Shown: piece after piece, positions 43,333 through 50,489 of the stretch
Position numbering within the stretch: the stretch's first letter is position 1
Layout of the letters: each line of letters begins with the position of its first letter
Source of the DNA: Candidatus Rokubacteria bacterium 13_1_40CM_69_27
Lineage (GTDB): Bacteria; Methylomirabilota; Methylomirabilia; Rokubacteriales; CSP1-6
NCBI GenBank assembly: GCA_001917535.1
Contig: MNEF01000065.1
Span: forward strand, 41,523 to 92,011
DNA length: 50,489 bases
Reading direction: 5' to 3'
The notes under the pieces: model-generated
What the model was told of the DNA's origin: nothing
The model's input: the letters and a program-made list of their open reading frames with translations, nothing else
The model's database searches: none
Program-made: the position numbers and the translations under genes

Positions 43333-43836
43333 TCAGTCGGAGTAGAAGACGGCGATCAGCCAACCAGCCAGGACCGGAAACACCAGGCTCGAGACGACAC
43401 GCACGACGACGAAGTGCCAGCCCATGAGTGGTGCTTCCCACGCGATGATGCGCTGGATGCCGAAGAGCGACCACGAGGTCATGTAGGCGACCAGCGGCGG
43501 CAGGGCCATGCCGGAGTTGGCGAGTGCGACCATGAACGGCACGCTGACCATCGGCCCCCCGGGCGTCAGCACGCCGGCCAGGGCGGCGATGACGATGGCC
43601 CGAAGCCCGCTCTCGCGTCCGAAGTAACGGGCCACGGTCTCCTGCGGCACCAGGACTTGAAGCAGGCCGGCCAGGAGCATCGCCGGGATGAGGCGGGGCA
43701 GGACGATCCAGAGCATCGAGAAGCCGTTGTGGGCCCCGATCCACGGCAGCCCCGGATCTTTGAGATACGCGACGACGGCGAGCGTGGCGGCAAGGACGAA
43801 CAGGACGATCGTCGCGGGATCCAGCGCAGCTCGCAT
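43333..43836 (-). CDS. Half-size permease (COG0701/ArsP-like)
   Basis: A 167-residue membrane protein with about five TM helices. The motif region VLTPGGPMVSVPFMVALANSGM and ARYFGRESGLRAIVIAALAG resembles half of the COG0701 permease fold, in which full-length members have two such halves. A partner half was not found adjacent, so it may homodimerise. The substrate is unknown; relatives handle arsenicals or other small organics. It is the likely first gene of the ubiD-ubiA transcript. Confidence 0.75.
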   Translation of the reverse strand: MRAALDPATIVLFVLAATLAVVAYLKDPGLPWIGAHNGFSMLWIVLPRLIPAMLLAGLLQVLVPQETVARYFGRESGLRAIVIAALAGVLTPGGPMVSVPFMVALANSGMALPPLVAYMTSWSLFGIQRIIAWEAPLMGWHFVVVRVVSSLVFPVLAGWLIAVFYSD

Positions 43837-43941
43837 CGCGGCTCCTTTGACGGAATCTCGGCCGCGGACATTATTGCACAGGGGTTGGCCGAGACGCGGA
43901 TGCGATGCGCTGCCGGAAGGCGCGGGCAGGATTCGCGGCGG

Positions 43942-44340
43942 TCAGGCCGAGGCCGCCAGATCGCGCCGGCGCAGGTAGTTGAGGATGTTCGTCCAGTCCA
44001 CGGGCTTGGTGAAGACGGCGTCCGCGCCCGCCTGCCAGGCGCGGGTGATGTAAGGCTCGCCGTAGCCCGTGATGACCAGGACGCGCGTGCGTCTCGTCGA
44101 CCCTGCCCGGATCTGGCGGATGAGCAGGTCCCCGGGGATGTCGGGAAGCCCGAGATCGGTGAGGACGACGTCGAATTCGCGCTGGCCGACCAGGTCCACG
44201 GCCTCGCGGCCGCTCCCGGTGGCGACGACCTCCGCCCCCTCCGCGCGGAGGAGGATGGTGAGGACCTCGCGGATGTCGGGGACGTCCTCGACGAGGAGCA
44301 CGCGCATTGTCCGCAGAGCGAGGGGTCGATGCGCCGCCAC
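43942..44340 (-). CDS. Single-domain response regulator
   Basis: A 132-residue receiver domain without an output domain: VLLVEDVPDIREVLTILL (acid pocket), phosphoacceptor in VLTDLGLPDIPGD, VLVITGYGE (switch Thr) and FTKPVDW (Lys). Start GTG 44340 has an excellent AGGAGG 7 nt upstream; ATG 44307 is an alternative. It is divergent from, and 64 nt away from, the PAS-GAF hybrid kinase, so it is its probable phosphorelay partner. Confidence 0.9.
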   Translation of the reverse strand: MAAHRPLALRTMRVLLVEDVPDIREVLTILLRAEGAEVVATGSGREAVDLVGQREFDVVLTDLGLPDIPGDLLIRQIRAGSTRRTRVLVITGYGEPYITRAWQAGADAVFTKPVDWTNILNYLRRRDLAASA

Positions 44341-44389
44341 GGGGAAACCTCCTCCCGAGGACGGGCAGCAAGGGCGATGCCAGTCAGTT

Positions 44390-44395
44390 TATACT
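44390..44395 (+). promoter_or_regulatory. -10-like box TATACT before the hybrid kinase
   Basis: TATACT ends 9 nt before ATG 44405 and there is no Shine-Dalgarno sequence, so a very short or absent leader is expected. Confidence 0.4.
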
Positions 44396-44404
44396 TTTAA
44401 GCCT

Positions 44405-47400
44405 ATGCGCCGCTTCCTGGGCGTGGCATGGGCAGCGCTGACGGGACGCGGCAGCGCCTCGGATGTGCCGCACGAGGCGACGGCGACGCCCCTCCCGCTC
44501 CCGGGCGGCGATGTCCTGACCAGCCTCGTCGACACGATGGACGATGCCCTCGTCGTCGTCGACGCCGACCTGAACGTCGTTCACTGGAACGCGGCGATGG
44601 AACGCCTGACCGGCCTGGCCCGCGTGGACGCGCGCGGCCGCAACCTCCGCCGCCTCGTCCCCGTGCTCGACGCGATCGCCTTTCCGCAGTATCTGCGGCG
44701 CGCGCTCTCCAGCGAGGTGACCTTCACGGCCCAGGTCGCGCCGGAGGCCTGGGTGCAGGCGCGGTGCGTGCCCCTGCGGGATGCGGTCGGGCGCGTGACA
44801 GGGGCCGCGGGATTCCTGACCGACATGACCGAGCGCAAGCGGCGCGCCGTCTTCGTGCGCGCGCTGGAAGCGATCGGCCGCTCGCTGACCTCCTCGCTCG
44901 ATCTCAACGAGGTGCTCGACACCATCGTCGACAAGGCGCTCGAGGTGATGGGCGCGGACTCCGCGCTGGTGGTCTCCTGGGACGGCCAGGCGCCCGAATT
45001 CCGGGTCATGCGCGCCGCCGGCCGGTTGAGCGACCGCTACACGGCCGCGGGGGCCATCCCGATCGGAGGAGGACCGGTCAGCCGCGCCGTGCTGGAGTCG
45101 CGCCCGATCGCCACCCCGAACATCCTCCAGGACCCGCAGCTGTGGGTGACGCCGGAGCGCCGCGCGCAGATCGAGCAGGAGGGGTTCAGGGCGGTCGCCG
45201 CCGCCCCCCTCGCGTCGAAGGGACGCGTGCACGGCGCGCTCGTGGTCCATTACTGGGCGGAGCGCACTGTCGACGAGGACGAACTGATGGCGCTCACCCG
45301 GCTGGCCGAGCAGGCCGCACTCGCCATCGACAACGTGCGCCTGTACGCCGACGCGACGCGGCGGGCCGAGCGGTTGCGGGAACTGGCCGAGGTGGAGCGG
45401 CTGGTCGCAGCCTCGCTGGACCTCGACGATGTCCTGCGCCGCATCGCCGAGGCCACGGCGCGGCTGGTGGGGGCGCCGGTGGTTCACCTCTGGACCGCCG
45501 AGCCCGGAGCGCGCCTGCTCCGTCTGCGCGCCTGGAGCGTGCAAACCAACCTGCCCGACGTGCACATGCCGGCCACGCTCGCGTTCGGCGAGGGCATCAC
45601 CGGCGTCGCGGCCGAGCGCGGCGAGCCGGTCTTCGTGCCCGACGCGGGCCAGGACCCGCGCGTGCGCCTGCTCGGATGGTGGCGGGAGGCGGGGCTGGGG
45701 ACCATCCTCGCGGTACCGATCCTGTCGGGGGAGACGCTCCTGGGCGTGCTGACGGCGCGCGCGCGCTCGGGCGCGCTCGCGGCCGCCGAAGACCAGGCGC
45801 TGATTACATCGCTGGCCGGCCGGGCCGCGCTGGCCATGCAGAACGCCCGCGCCTACGCGGAGGCGATGCGCCGCGCCGCCCGCCTGCGGGACCTGGCCGC
45901 CGTGAGCCAGTCCATCACCTCGTCGCTCGACACCAGCGACGTGATGCAGCGGATCGTGGAAGCCGCCGCCGGCATGCGACCCGGCGCTCTGGCGGCGGTC
46001 CACGTCTTCGATCCCCAGCGGGAGACGCTGCGAGGCGCGGCGTACTCCAGCCCTGAGCTCAGGGCGTTTGCCGACGAGTTTCCGGCCGCCGCCGGCCTCC
46101 CTGGCCTGGTCTTCGCGCAGCGGCGACCGGTGCTGATCCCGGATCCGCTCAACCACCCGCACACGCTGGCGCCGGAGTGGTGGCGGCAGCGGGCGGGGGC
46201 GAGTTACTACGGCCTGCCGATCATCGTCGGCGAGACGTTCGTCGGCATCCTCGATTACATCCTGCCCGAGGGATCGCCGGACGGGGAGGAACAGGAGGCG
46301 CTCCGCCTGCTGGCCGCCTCCGCCGGGATCGCCATCCGCAACGCGCGGCTCTACCTGGAGGCGCGGCGGCGGCGGGACGTGGCCGAAGCGCTGGCGCGCC
46401 TGGGGCGCGAGCTGACCGGCACGCTGGACATCGAGCGGATCGCCGATCTCGTCGCCCGGGGGATCGTCGAGCTCTTCGGCGGCCGGGGCTCCGCCGTCTA
46501 TCGATACGCGCCCGAGGACGGCTCGCTGCACGTGATCGCGTCGTTCGGCGAGGCCGGAGCCCTCCAGGGCGTCGTGCTCCCGCCCGGGGAAGGCGTGGCC
46601 GGACGTTCGGTGGTCGAGCGCCGGATCGTCAGCACCGCCGACGTGCTCAACGACCCGGACGTCAAGCTGTCGCCCCCGCTGCGCGAGCGCATCGCGACGA
46701 TGGCCTACCAGTCGGTGGTGTGCGTGCCGCTGCTGACGCGGGAGGAGATCGTGGGGGCGCTGGCCGTGGTGGCCGAAGCGGGCCGCACGTACACCGGCGA
46801 CGACGTACAAGTCTTGCAGGCTTTCGCCGACCAGGTCACGCTGGCGTTCGAAAACGCCCGCCTCTACGCCAGCGCGCGCGACAGTCTGGCGCGCCTCAAG
46901 GAGACGCAGGCCCAGCTCGTCCAGGCAGCCAAGATGTCGGCCCTGGGCCAACTCGTGTCCGGCGTCGCCCACGAGCTGAACAACCCGCTCAGCGTCATCA
47001 TCGGGTATGGCCAGCTCCTGCTGAACCGCGCCGCGCCCGAGGCGCTGCGGCGGCCGGTGGAGCTGATGGTGCAGCAGGGCGACCGCATGGGCAAGATCGT
47101 GAAGAACCTCCTCTACTTCGCCCGGCAGCGCCCGCCCGAGCGCGCCCCCGTGGACCTGAACCAGGTGATCGATCAGGCGTTGGCGCTCCGGTTCAACCAG
47201 CTCACGCTGTCCGGCATCGCGGTGGAGCGGGAGTTCGCCGCTGGCCTGCCGCCCGTGATGGCGGACGCGCAGCAGTTGCAGCAGGTGTTCCTCAATCTGC
47301 TCCTGAACGCGGAGCAGGCCCTGGCCGCCAACGGCCGCGGCGGCCGGATCGTCTTCCGTACCAGCGTCGTACAGGACGGCCGCACGGTGCGCGCCGATGT

Positions 47401-48046
47401 CGTCGACAACGGACCGGGGATCCCGCCCGACATCCTGCCCCGGGTGTTCGAGCCGTTCTTCACGACGAAAGAAATCGGCGTCGGCACGGGCCTGGGGCTC
47501 TCCGTGTCGTACGGCATCGCCGAGGAGCACGGCGGTCGCCTGAGCGTCGAGAGCGAGCCGGGCGACACCGTGTTCACCCTCGAGCTGCCCGTCGGCGTGC
47601 CCGTGGCCGCGGCGCGCGAGCCGGGCGCGCCGGCGCGGTCGGCCTTCTTCGGGGACGGGCGGGTCGCGCTCGTGGTGGATGACGAGCCGGGCGTCATCGA
47701 TCTCATCGTGACCGTCCTGCGCGAGACCGGATGGCGCGTCGACGTCGCCCCCGGCGGCCGCCGGGGGCTCGAGCGCGTGCGGCAGCGCCGCTACGACCTC
47801 GTCGTGTCGGACATGCGGATGCCGGACGGGGGCGGCGAGGAGTTCTACCGCAGCGCGATCATGGCCGACCCGGCGCTGGGCGGCCGCTTCCTGTTCATCA
47901 CCGGCGACACGGCCAACGTGCAGGCGTGGGCCTTTCTCAAGCGAGCGCGCCTGGCGGTGATCGAAAAGCCGTTCGCCCCCGATGTGTTCCTGGAGGCGGT
48001 GCGCCGCGTTGCCGGCTCATTGACAGCATCGGGGCTACGCGCGTAG
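44405..48046 (+). CDS. Soluble hybrid histidine kinase: PAS, four GAF, HisKA-HATPase, REC
   Basis: 1,213 residues without TM segments. Domains: PAS ~36-147 (DALVVVDADLNVVHWNAAME), GAF1 ~149-316, GAF2 ~326-489, GAF3 ~496-656, GAF4 ~659-826, HisKA with VAHELNNPLS (His856), HATPase with DNGPGIP and GTGLGLS, and REC with Asp1136 in VSDMRMPDGG. It should sense intracellular small molecules or redox state and phosphorylate both its own receiver and the divergent response regulator. Module order and linkers resemble the nine-GAF kinase at 6.6-13.2 kb, suggesting shared ancestry. ATG 44405 is chosen because it is close to a TATACT box and precedes the PAS domain. Confidence 0.93.
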   Translation: MRRFLGVAWAALTGRGSASDVPHEATATPLPLPGGDVLTSLVDTMDDALVVVDADLNVVHWNAAMERLTGLARVDARGRNLRRLVPVLDAIAFPQYLRRALSSEVTFTAQVAPEAWVQARCVPLRDAVGRVTGAAGFLTDMTERKRRAVFVRALEAIGRSLTSSLDLNEVLDTIVDKALEVMGADSALVVSWDGQAPEFRVMRAAGRLSDRYTAAGAIPIGGGPVSRAVLESRPIATPNILQDPQLWVTPERRAQIEQEGFRAVAAAPLASKGRVHGALVVHYWAERTVDEDELMALTRLAEQAALAIDNVRLYADATRRAERLRELAEVERLVAASLDLDDVLRRIAEATARLVGAPVVHLWTAEPGARLLRLRAWSVQTNLPDVHMPATLAFGEGITGVAAERGEPVFVPDAGQDPRVRLLGWWREAGLGTILAVPILSGETLLGVLTARARSGALAAAEDQALITSLAGRAALAMQNARAYAEAMRRAARLRDLAAVSQSITSSLDTSDVMQRIVEAAAGMRPGALAAVHVFDPQRETLRGAAYSSPELRAFADEFPAAAGLPGLVFAQRRPVLIPDPLNHPHTLAPEWWRQRAGASYYGLPIIVGETFVGILDYILPEGSPDGEEQEALRLLAASAGIAIRNARLYLEARRRRDVAEALARLGRELTGTLDIERIADLVARGIVELFGGRGSAVYRYAPEDGSLHVIASFGEAGALQGVVLPPGEGVAGRSVVERRIVSTADVLNDPDVKLSPPLRERIATMAYQSVVCVPLLTREEIVGALAVVAEAGRTYTGDDVQVLQAFADQVTLAFENARLYASARDSLARLKETQAQLVQAAKMSALGQLVSGVAHELNNPLSVIIGYGQLLLNRAAPEALRRPVELMVQQGDRMGKIVKNLLYFARQRPPERAPVDLNQVIDQALALRFNQLTLSGIAVEREFAAGLPPVMADAQQLQQVFLNLLLNAEQALAANGRGGRIVFRTSVVQDGRTVRADVVDNGPGIPPDILPRVFEPFFTTKEIGVGTGLGLSVSYGIAEEHGGRLSVESEPGDTVFTLELPVGVPVAAAREPGAPARSAFFGDGRVALVVDDEPGVIDLIVTVLRETGWRVDVAPGGRRGLERVRQRRYDLVVSDMRMPDGGGEEFYRSAIMADPALGGRFLFITGDTANVQAWAFLKRARLAVIEKPFAPDVFLEAVRRVAGSLTASGLRA

Positions 48047-48057
48047 TAGAGAAGGGG

Positions 48058-48330
48058 ATGACCAAGGCCGAGCTGGTCGCCGTCATGGCGAAGACGTCGG
48101 GGGGCTCCAAGGCGGCGGCGGAGCGCGCGATGAGCGCGTTCCTGGCGGGGATCGTGGACTCGCTCCGCAAAGGGCGCAAGGTCACGATCAGCGGCTTCGG
48201 CACCTTCGTCGTCACCAGGCGCGCGGCGCGCAACGGCCGCAACCCCCGGACGGGCAGCACGATCAAAATTCCGCCCGCCAAGGTGCCGCGTTTCCGGCCC
48301 AGCCGGGCCCTGAAGACGGTCGTTCGTTGA
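48058..48330 (+). CDS. hup: HU family DNA-binding protein
   Basis: A 90-residue nucleoid-associated protein: MTKAELVAVMAKTSGGSKAA helix-turn start, KVTISGFGTFVV (family motif), RAARNGRNPRTGSTIKIP for the DNA-intercalating arm, and PRFRPSRALK at the end. HU bends and compacts DNA. The ATG follows GAAGGGG. It lies 11 nt after the hybrid kinase stop, probably on the same transcript, and before two tRNA genes. Confidence 0.95.
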   Translation: MTKAELVAVMAKTSGGSKAAAERAMSAFLAGIVDSLRKGRKVTISGFGTFVVTRRAARNGRNPRTGSTIKIPPAKVPRFRPSRALKTVVR

Positions 48331-48371
48331 CTTCACTGAGAGCGTGTGTTGTAATGCAGTGCGTTACGCGT

Positions 48372-48445
48372 TGGGGGATCGTCTAGCGGTAGGACGCGTG
48401 GCTCTGGACCACGTAGCGGGGGTTCGAATCCTCCTCCCCCAGCCA
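48372..48445 (+). tRNA. tRNA-Gln (CTG)
   Basis: Acceptor stem TGGGGGA/TCCCCCA, D arm with GTCTAGCGGTAGGAC, anticodon stem CGTGG/CCACG with loop CTCTGGA (anticodon CTG), T arm with GGTTCGAATCC, discriminator G and encoded CCA at 48443-48445. Confidence 0.95.
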
Positions 48446-48468
48446 AATTCTCGCCAGGCTCGTCGGCT

Positions 48469-48544
48469 GGCCCCATCGTCTAGAGGCCCAGGACACGGCC
48501 CTCTCAAGGCTGAAACACGGGTTCGAATCCCGTTGGGGCCACCA
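48469..48544 (+). tRNA. tRNA-Glu (CTC)
   Basis: Acceptor stem GGCCCCA/TGGGGCC, D arm GTCTAGAGGCCCAGGAC, anticodon loop CTCTCAA (anticodon CTC) on stem CGGCC/GGCTG with one G-T pair, T arm ACGGG-TTCGAAT-CCCGT, discriminator A and encoded CCA at 48542-48544. It lies 23 nt after tRNA-Gln and probably shares its transcript. Confidence 0.95.
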
Positions 48545-48565
48545 GATTTTGGGTTGATGCTTGGG

Positions 48566-48619
48566 GCTCCGTGTTTGAGGACGTGACTGAAATTTCCTCA
48601 AACTCGGAGCATTGTTTTT
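48566..48619 (+). terminator. Intrinsic terminator after the tRNA pair
   Basis: GCTCCGTGTTTGAGGA (48566-48581) pairs with TCCTCAAACTCGGAGC (48595-48610) with one mismatch, followed by ATTGTTTTT. This is the only hairpin with a T-run recognised in the window. Confidence 0.75.
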
Positions 48620-48823
48620 CCGTCCCGTTCCCGACCGCGCGCGTCTTCACCTCCCTCTCCGAGAGCCGGCCCGGTGCCGTTCACGTCCGCCTCGCCGAAC
48701 TCGGGGCATCCCACAGCGCGACTCAAACGACGGTTTCATCCGCTCACCATGCGTGCGGCCTTGTCCTCGCAGAACGCCATTGGGCGCCCGATCTGAGCGG
48801 TCGGACGCTCGGGTACCTGTCAA
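48620..48823. other. Non-coding stretch before the insertion sequence
   Basis: No supported gene; the frames are short and lack ribosome sites. Base composition is slightly lower in GC than in the neighbouring genes. It may be residue of earlier insertions at this tRNA locus. Confidence 0.35.
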
Positions 48824-50223
48824 GCCATTTAAGAAAGTTACCGGGGGCGTGAATCGTCGAGCCATCTAAGATGTTACTCGCGAGAGCCGGGGCATTGGCC
48901 GGCGCAGGTGGTTGGCGAAGGTGAAGTCGGGGCGCCCCGGCCGACGCTTCACTGGCTGGGGCGGGGGCGGTGAGGCTGGAGGCGCGGGGCCCGAGCCCCG
49001 CGGCCGGGTCAGAGCGACGAGGCGCTCGAGCTTCCGGTCGATCGCCTGGGCCAAGACGAAGGGATCGAGTCGGTCGCGGAGGGCGACGAGCTGGGCCACC
49101 GCGGCCGGATCGGCGGCGGGGCAGGCGAGCACGCGCTCCAGCGGGGTGCGCGGGGTGTCGTACCGCCGGCGCTGGCGCGCCCCGACGCGCTCTTTCTGGC
49201 GGAGCTTCACCGACGGCAAGAAGAGGTTCTGGAATACCCGCAGCTCGTGGCGGTAGAGGTCGTTGAGGGCCGCGACGGCGGCCGGCGTGTCGTAGCGGAG
49301 ATAGCCCACGAGCTTCCGGACGTGCGTCCAGTTCTTCTGCTCGATGTGGGCGTTGTCGTCCTTCTTGTAGGGCCGCCCCCGGGTGAACTGGATCTCCTGC
49401 GCCTGGCAGTAACGGTAGAGATGGTCGTTGATGAACTCCGAGCCATTGTCAGAGTCGATCCCCCGCAGCCGGAAGGGCAGCACCTGACGGATCTCCTCCA
49501 AGGCTTCTTGGACTCGCAGCTCGCCCCGTCCCAACACCGCTCGGGTCTCGACCCAGGTCGTGTGGATGTCGGTCACGTTCAACGAATGGGCAAACTCCCC
49601 GTCGGCTCGGGCCCCGGCATGGGCGACCAGATCGAGTTCCACGAACCCCGGCGTGGTCACGGCCCAGTGATCGGTCTTGAGGGGAATGTGGTGCTTGAGC
49701 AGCGTCCCGGGCTTCGTCCGGCCATACCGGCGCGGGCGCCGCTGCCGCTTGGCCGGCGCGAGCCGTCGATCGATCTGCCGGGCGCTGATGGTCCGCAACT
49801 GCCGGCACACGACCGGGGACAGGTTGAGCCGGCGCCGGGCCCACGGCAGCCAGGCGGGCAGCAGCGCCTTGAGCCGCACCGACCATGGGTAGCCGGCCGC
49901 TTCCCAGATGGTGGTCAGCGCCTGGATCACAGCCGGGTTGTACGTGACCGGCCGCCGCCGACGCCGAGGCCGGGCCCCGCCGGGCGGCGGCCCATTGAGG
50001 AGGCGCAAGGCGTACTTGCGGTGATAGCCCGTCGTCCGACAGAACTCATCGAGAATCTCGCTCTTTCCCTCCCGCCGCGCCTGCCGATAGCGGGCGTAGA
50101 TGGCCTTCAGGTACTCCCACCGCGCGGGAGCACTCATCATGTAACCCTCCTCCGGCCGCGGGGCCGTCGAGAGTTACATTCCAAATGGCGCGTCGCTTTC
50201 CGTTCGGTAACATCTTAGATGGC
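48824..50223. mobile_element. Insertion sequence with duplicated terminal motifs
   Basis: The ends carry paired motifs. Left: GCCATTTAAGAAAGTTAC (48824-48841) and GCCATCTAAGATGTTAC (48861-48877). Right: GTTACATTCCAAATGGC (50173-50189) and GTAACATCTTAGATGGC (50207-50223). The right outer motif is the exact reverse complement of the left inner one (17 bp). Read from outside in, both ends have motif, ~17-19 nt spacer, motif. About 1.4 kb with one transposase gene. No target-site duplication was recognised at the flanks. Narrower borders of 48861-50223 are possible. Confidence 0.75.
48866..50140 (-). CDS. DDE (rve/integrase-core) transposase
   Basis: A 424-residue transposase: an N-terminal helix-turn-helix region (ARYRQARREGKSEILDEF, TTGYHRKYALRLLN), the DDE core VELDLVAHAG (first Asp), RGIDSDNGSEFIND (second Asp), and KKDDNAHIEQKNWTHVRK (Glu), then a Pro/Arg-rich C-terminal tail. 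No frameshift or stop is seen, so it looks intact. The left inner terminal motif overlaps the 3' end of the gene. The family resembles IS481/ISNCY-type integrase-core transposases; the exact IS family is not resolved from sequence alone. Confidence 0.88.
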   Translation of the reverse strand: MMSAPARWEYLKAIYARYRQARREGKSEILDEFCRTTGYHRKYALRLLNGPPPGGARPRRRRRPVTYNPAVIQALTTIWEAAGYPWSVRLKALLPAWLPWARRRLNLSPVVCRQLRTISARQIDRRLAPAKRQRRPRRYGRTKPGTLLKHHIPLKTDHWAVTTPGFVELDLVAHAGARADGEFAHSLNVTDIHTTWVETRAVLGRGELRVQEALEEIRQVLPFRLRGIDSDNGSEFINDHLYRYCQAQEIQFTRGRPYKKDDNAHIEQKNWTHVRKLVGYLRYDTPAAVAALNDLYRHELRVFQNLFLPSVKLRQKERVGARQRRRYDTPRTPLERVLACPAADPAAVAQLVALRDRLDPFVLAQAIDRKLERLVALTRPRGSGPAPPASPPPPQPVKRRPGRPDFTFANHLRRPMPRLSRVTS

Positions 50224-50240
50224 GCGATACGGGGTAAAGA

Positions 50241-50489
50241 CTACGTCGTCTCGATCGGCGTATGCTCGTAGAGTGCCCGCATCTGCTCGAAGCCGTGGTG
50301 TTGCTCGAGGACATCCATCGCCACGCCGTGCCTGAGATCGTGAGGCTTGAGCTCCGGGACGCCGATCTGGAACCAAGGCACCGTCTTGGCCGTCCCCGAG
50401 GCCGCCGCCGCCTTCGTGCCGTGTATCGATCTTTGGGCATTGGCGCGGATCGTCCCTCGCAGTATCAAAAGGTGTGGCGTGCGGCCATG
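50241..50489 (-). pseudogene. Tyrosine recombinase C-terminal fragment
   Basis: This frame is open from the right window edge to a TAG at 50241-50243. LKPHDLRHGVAMDVLEQHHG (His-x-x-Arg of the catalytic set) and MRALYEHTPIETT match the phage-integrase/XerD C terminus (typically HDLRH...LGH..I.TT). The stop falls before the catalytic Tyr that normally follows within about ten residues, and an insertion sequence begins 17 bp further on, so the 3' end appears lost. The upstream part lies outside the window. Confidence 0.7.

Noticed and set aside
44384..47530. 1,048-codon minus-strand frame opposite the PAS-GAF kinase
   Set aside because: Same reason: antisense shadow of a long GC-rich gene with no domain signal.
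48810..50240. Target-site duplication flanking the insertion sequence
   Set aside because: The bases next to 48824, 48861 and 50223 do not form a convincing direct repeat.

Overview
This window comes from a very GC-rich bacterial chromosome (about 70% GC by eye) with tightly packed genes, many ATGA-type overlaps and frequent GTG starts. The gene mix is giant GAF-domain histidine kinases, an ABC substrate-binding remnant, a cobalamin mutase operon, UbiA/UbiD/UbiE quinone genes and selenoproteins. It resembles an uncultured soil or subsurface lineage such as Candidatus Rokubacteria/Methylomirabilota. That placement is an inference from gene content; no rRNA gene is present.

Layout. 0-2 kb: end of a membrane protein and a convergent MlaC/Ttg2D-like gene. 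2.3-14 kb: uvrA, pyruvate kinase, a sensor kinase of about 2,216 residues with nine tandem GAF domains, and a crotonase-fold isomerase. 14-16 kb: a broken ABC substrate-binding gene followed by a glutaredoxin-DinB fusion read through an in-frame TGA. 16-19 kb: an internally duplicated membrane protein, a SUMF1-fold protein and a class I aminotransferase. 19-24 kb: a degenerate TPP-type enzyme, two more genes with in-frame TGA codons at catalytic Cys positions (a two-fold disulfide oxidoreductase and a peroxiredoxin), a gamma-glutamylcyclotransferase-like gene, a class III transaminase and a DUF393 thiol protein. 24-27.7 kb: a three-gene operon of cobalamin-binding subunit, CoA ligase and mutase large subunit; its active-site residues match 2-hydroxyisobutyryl-CoA mutase rather than methylmalonyl-CoA mutase. 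27.7-34.4 kb: a GAF-GspE/PilB ATPase, a ChrB-ChrB'-MFS operon, two hypothetical genes and an epimerase. 34.4-39.2 kb: cell-wall and glycan genes, namely a beta-lactamase-fold/NamZ fusion, a polysaccharide deacetylase and a DUF4015 protein. 39.3-43.8 kb: an alpha/beta hydrolase, then ubiE, ubiA, ubiD and a permease. 43.9-48.3 kb: a response regulator, a PAS-4xGAF hybrid kinase and HU. 48.3-50.5 kb: tRNA-Gln(CTG), tRNA-Glu(CTC), an insertion sequence and a tyrosine recombinase remnant, which looks like an island edge.

The strongest new signal is the set of three probable selenoproteins. In each, a TGA stands where the family has its redox Cys, homology continues in the same frame, and a stem-loop places its apical loop 17-18 nt after the TGA. 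Two of them are adjacent and sit beside a gamma-glutamylcyclotransferase-like gene, which suggests a thiol/peroxide module. Other signals are the HcmA-type mutase residues, a dispersed two-hairpin repeat placed before three genes, two probable CTG starts overlapping upstream stops, and several genes that lack a Shine-Dalgarno sequence but have a -10-like box 6-9 nt before the start codon, consistent with leaderless transcripts.
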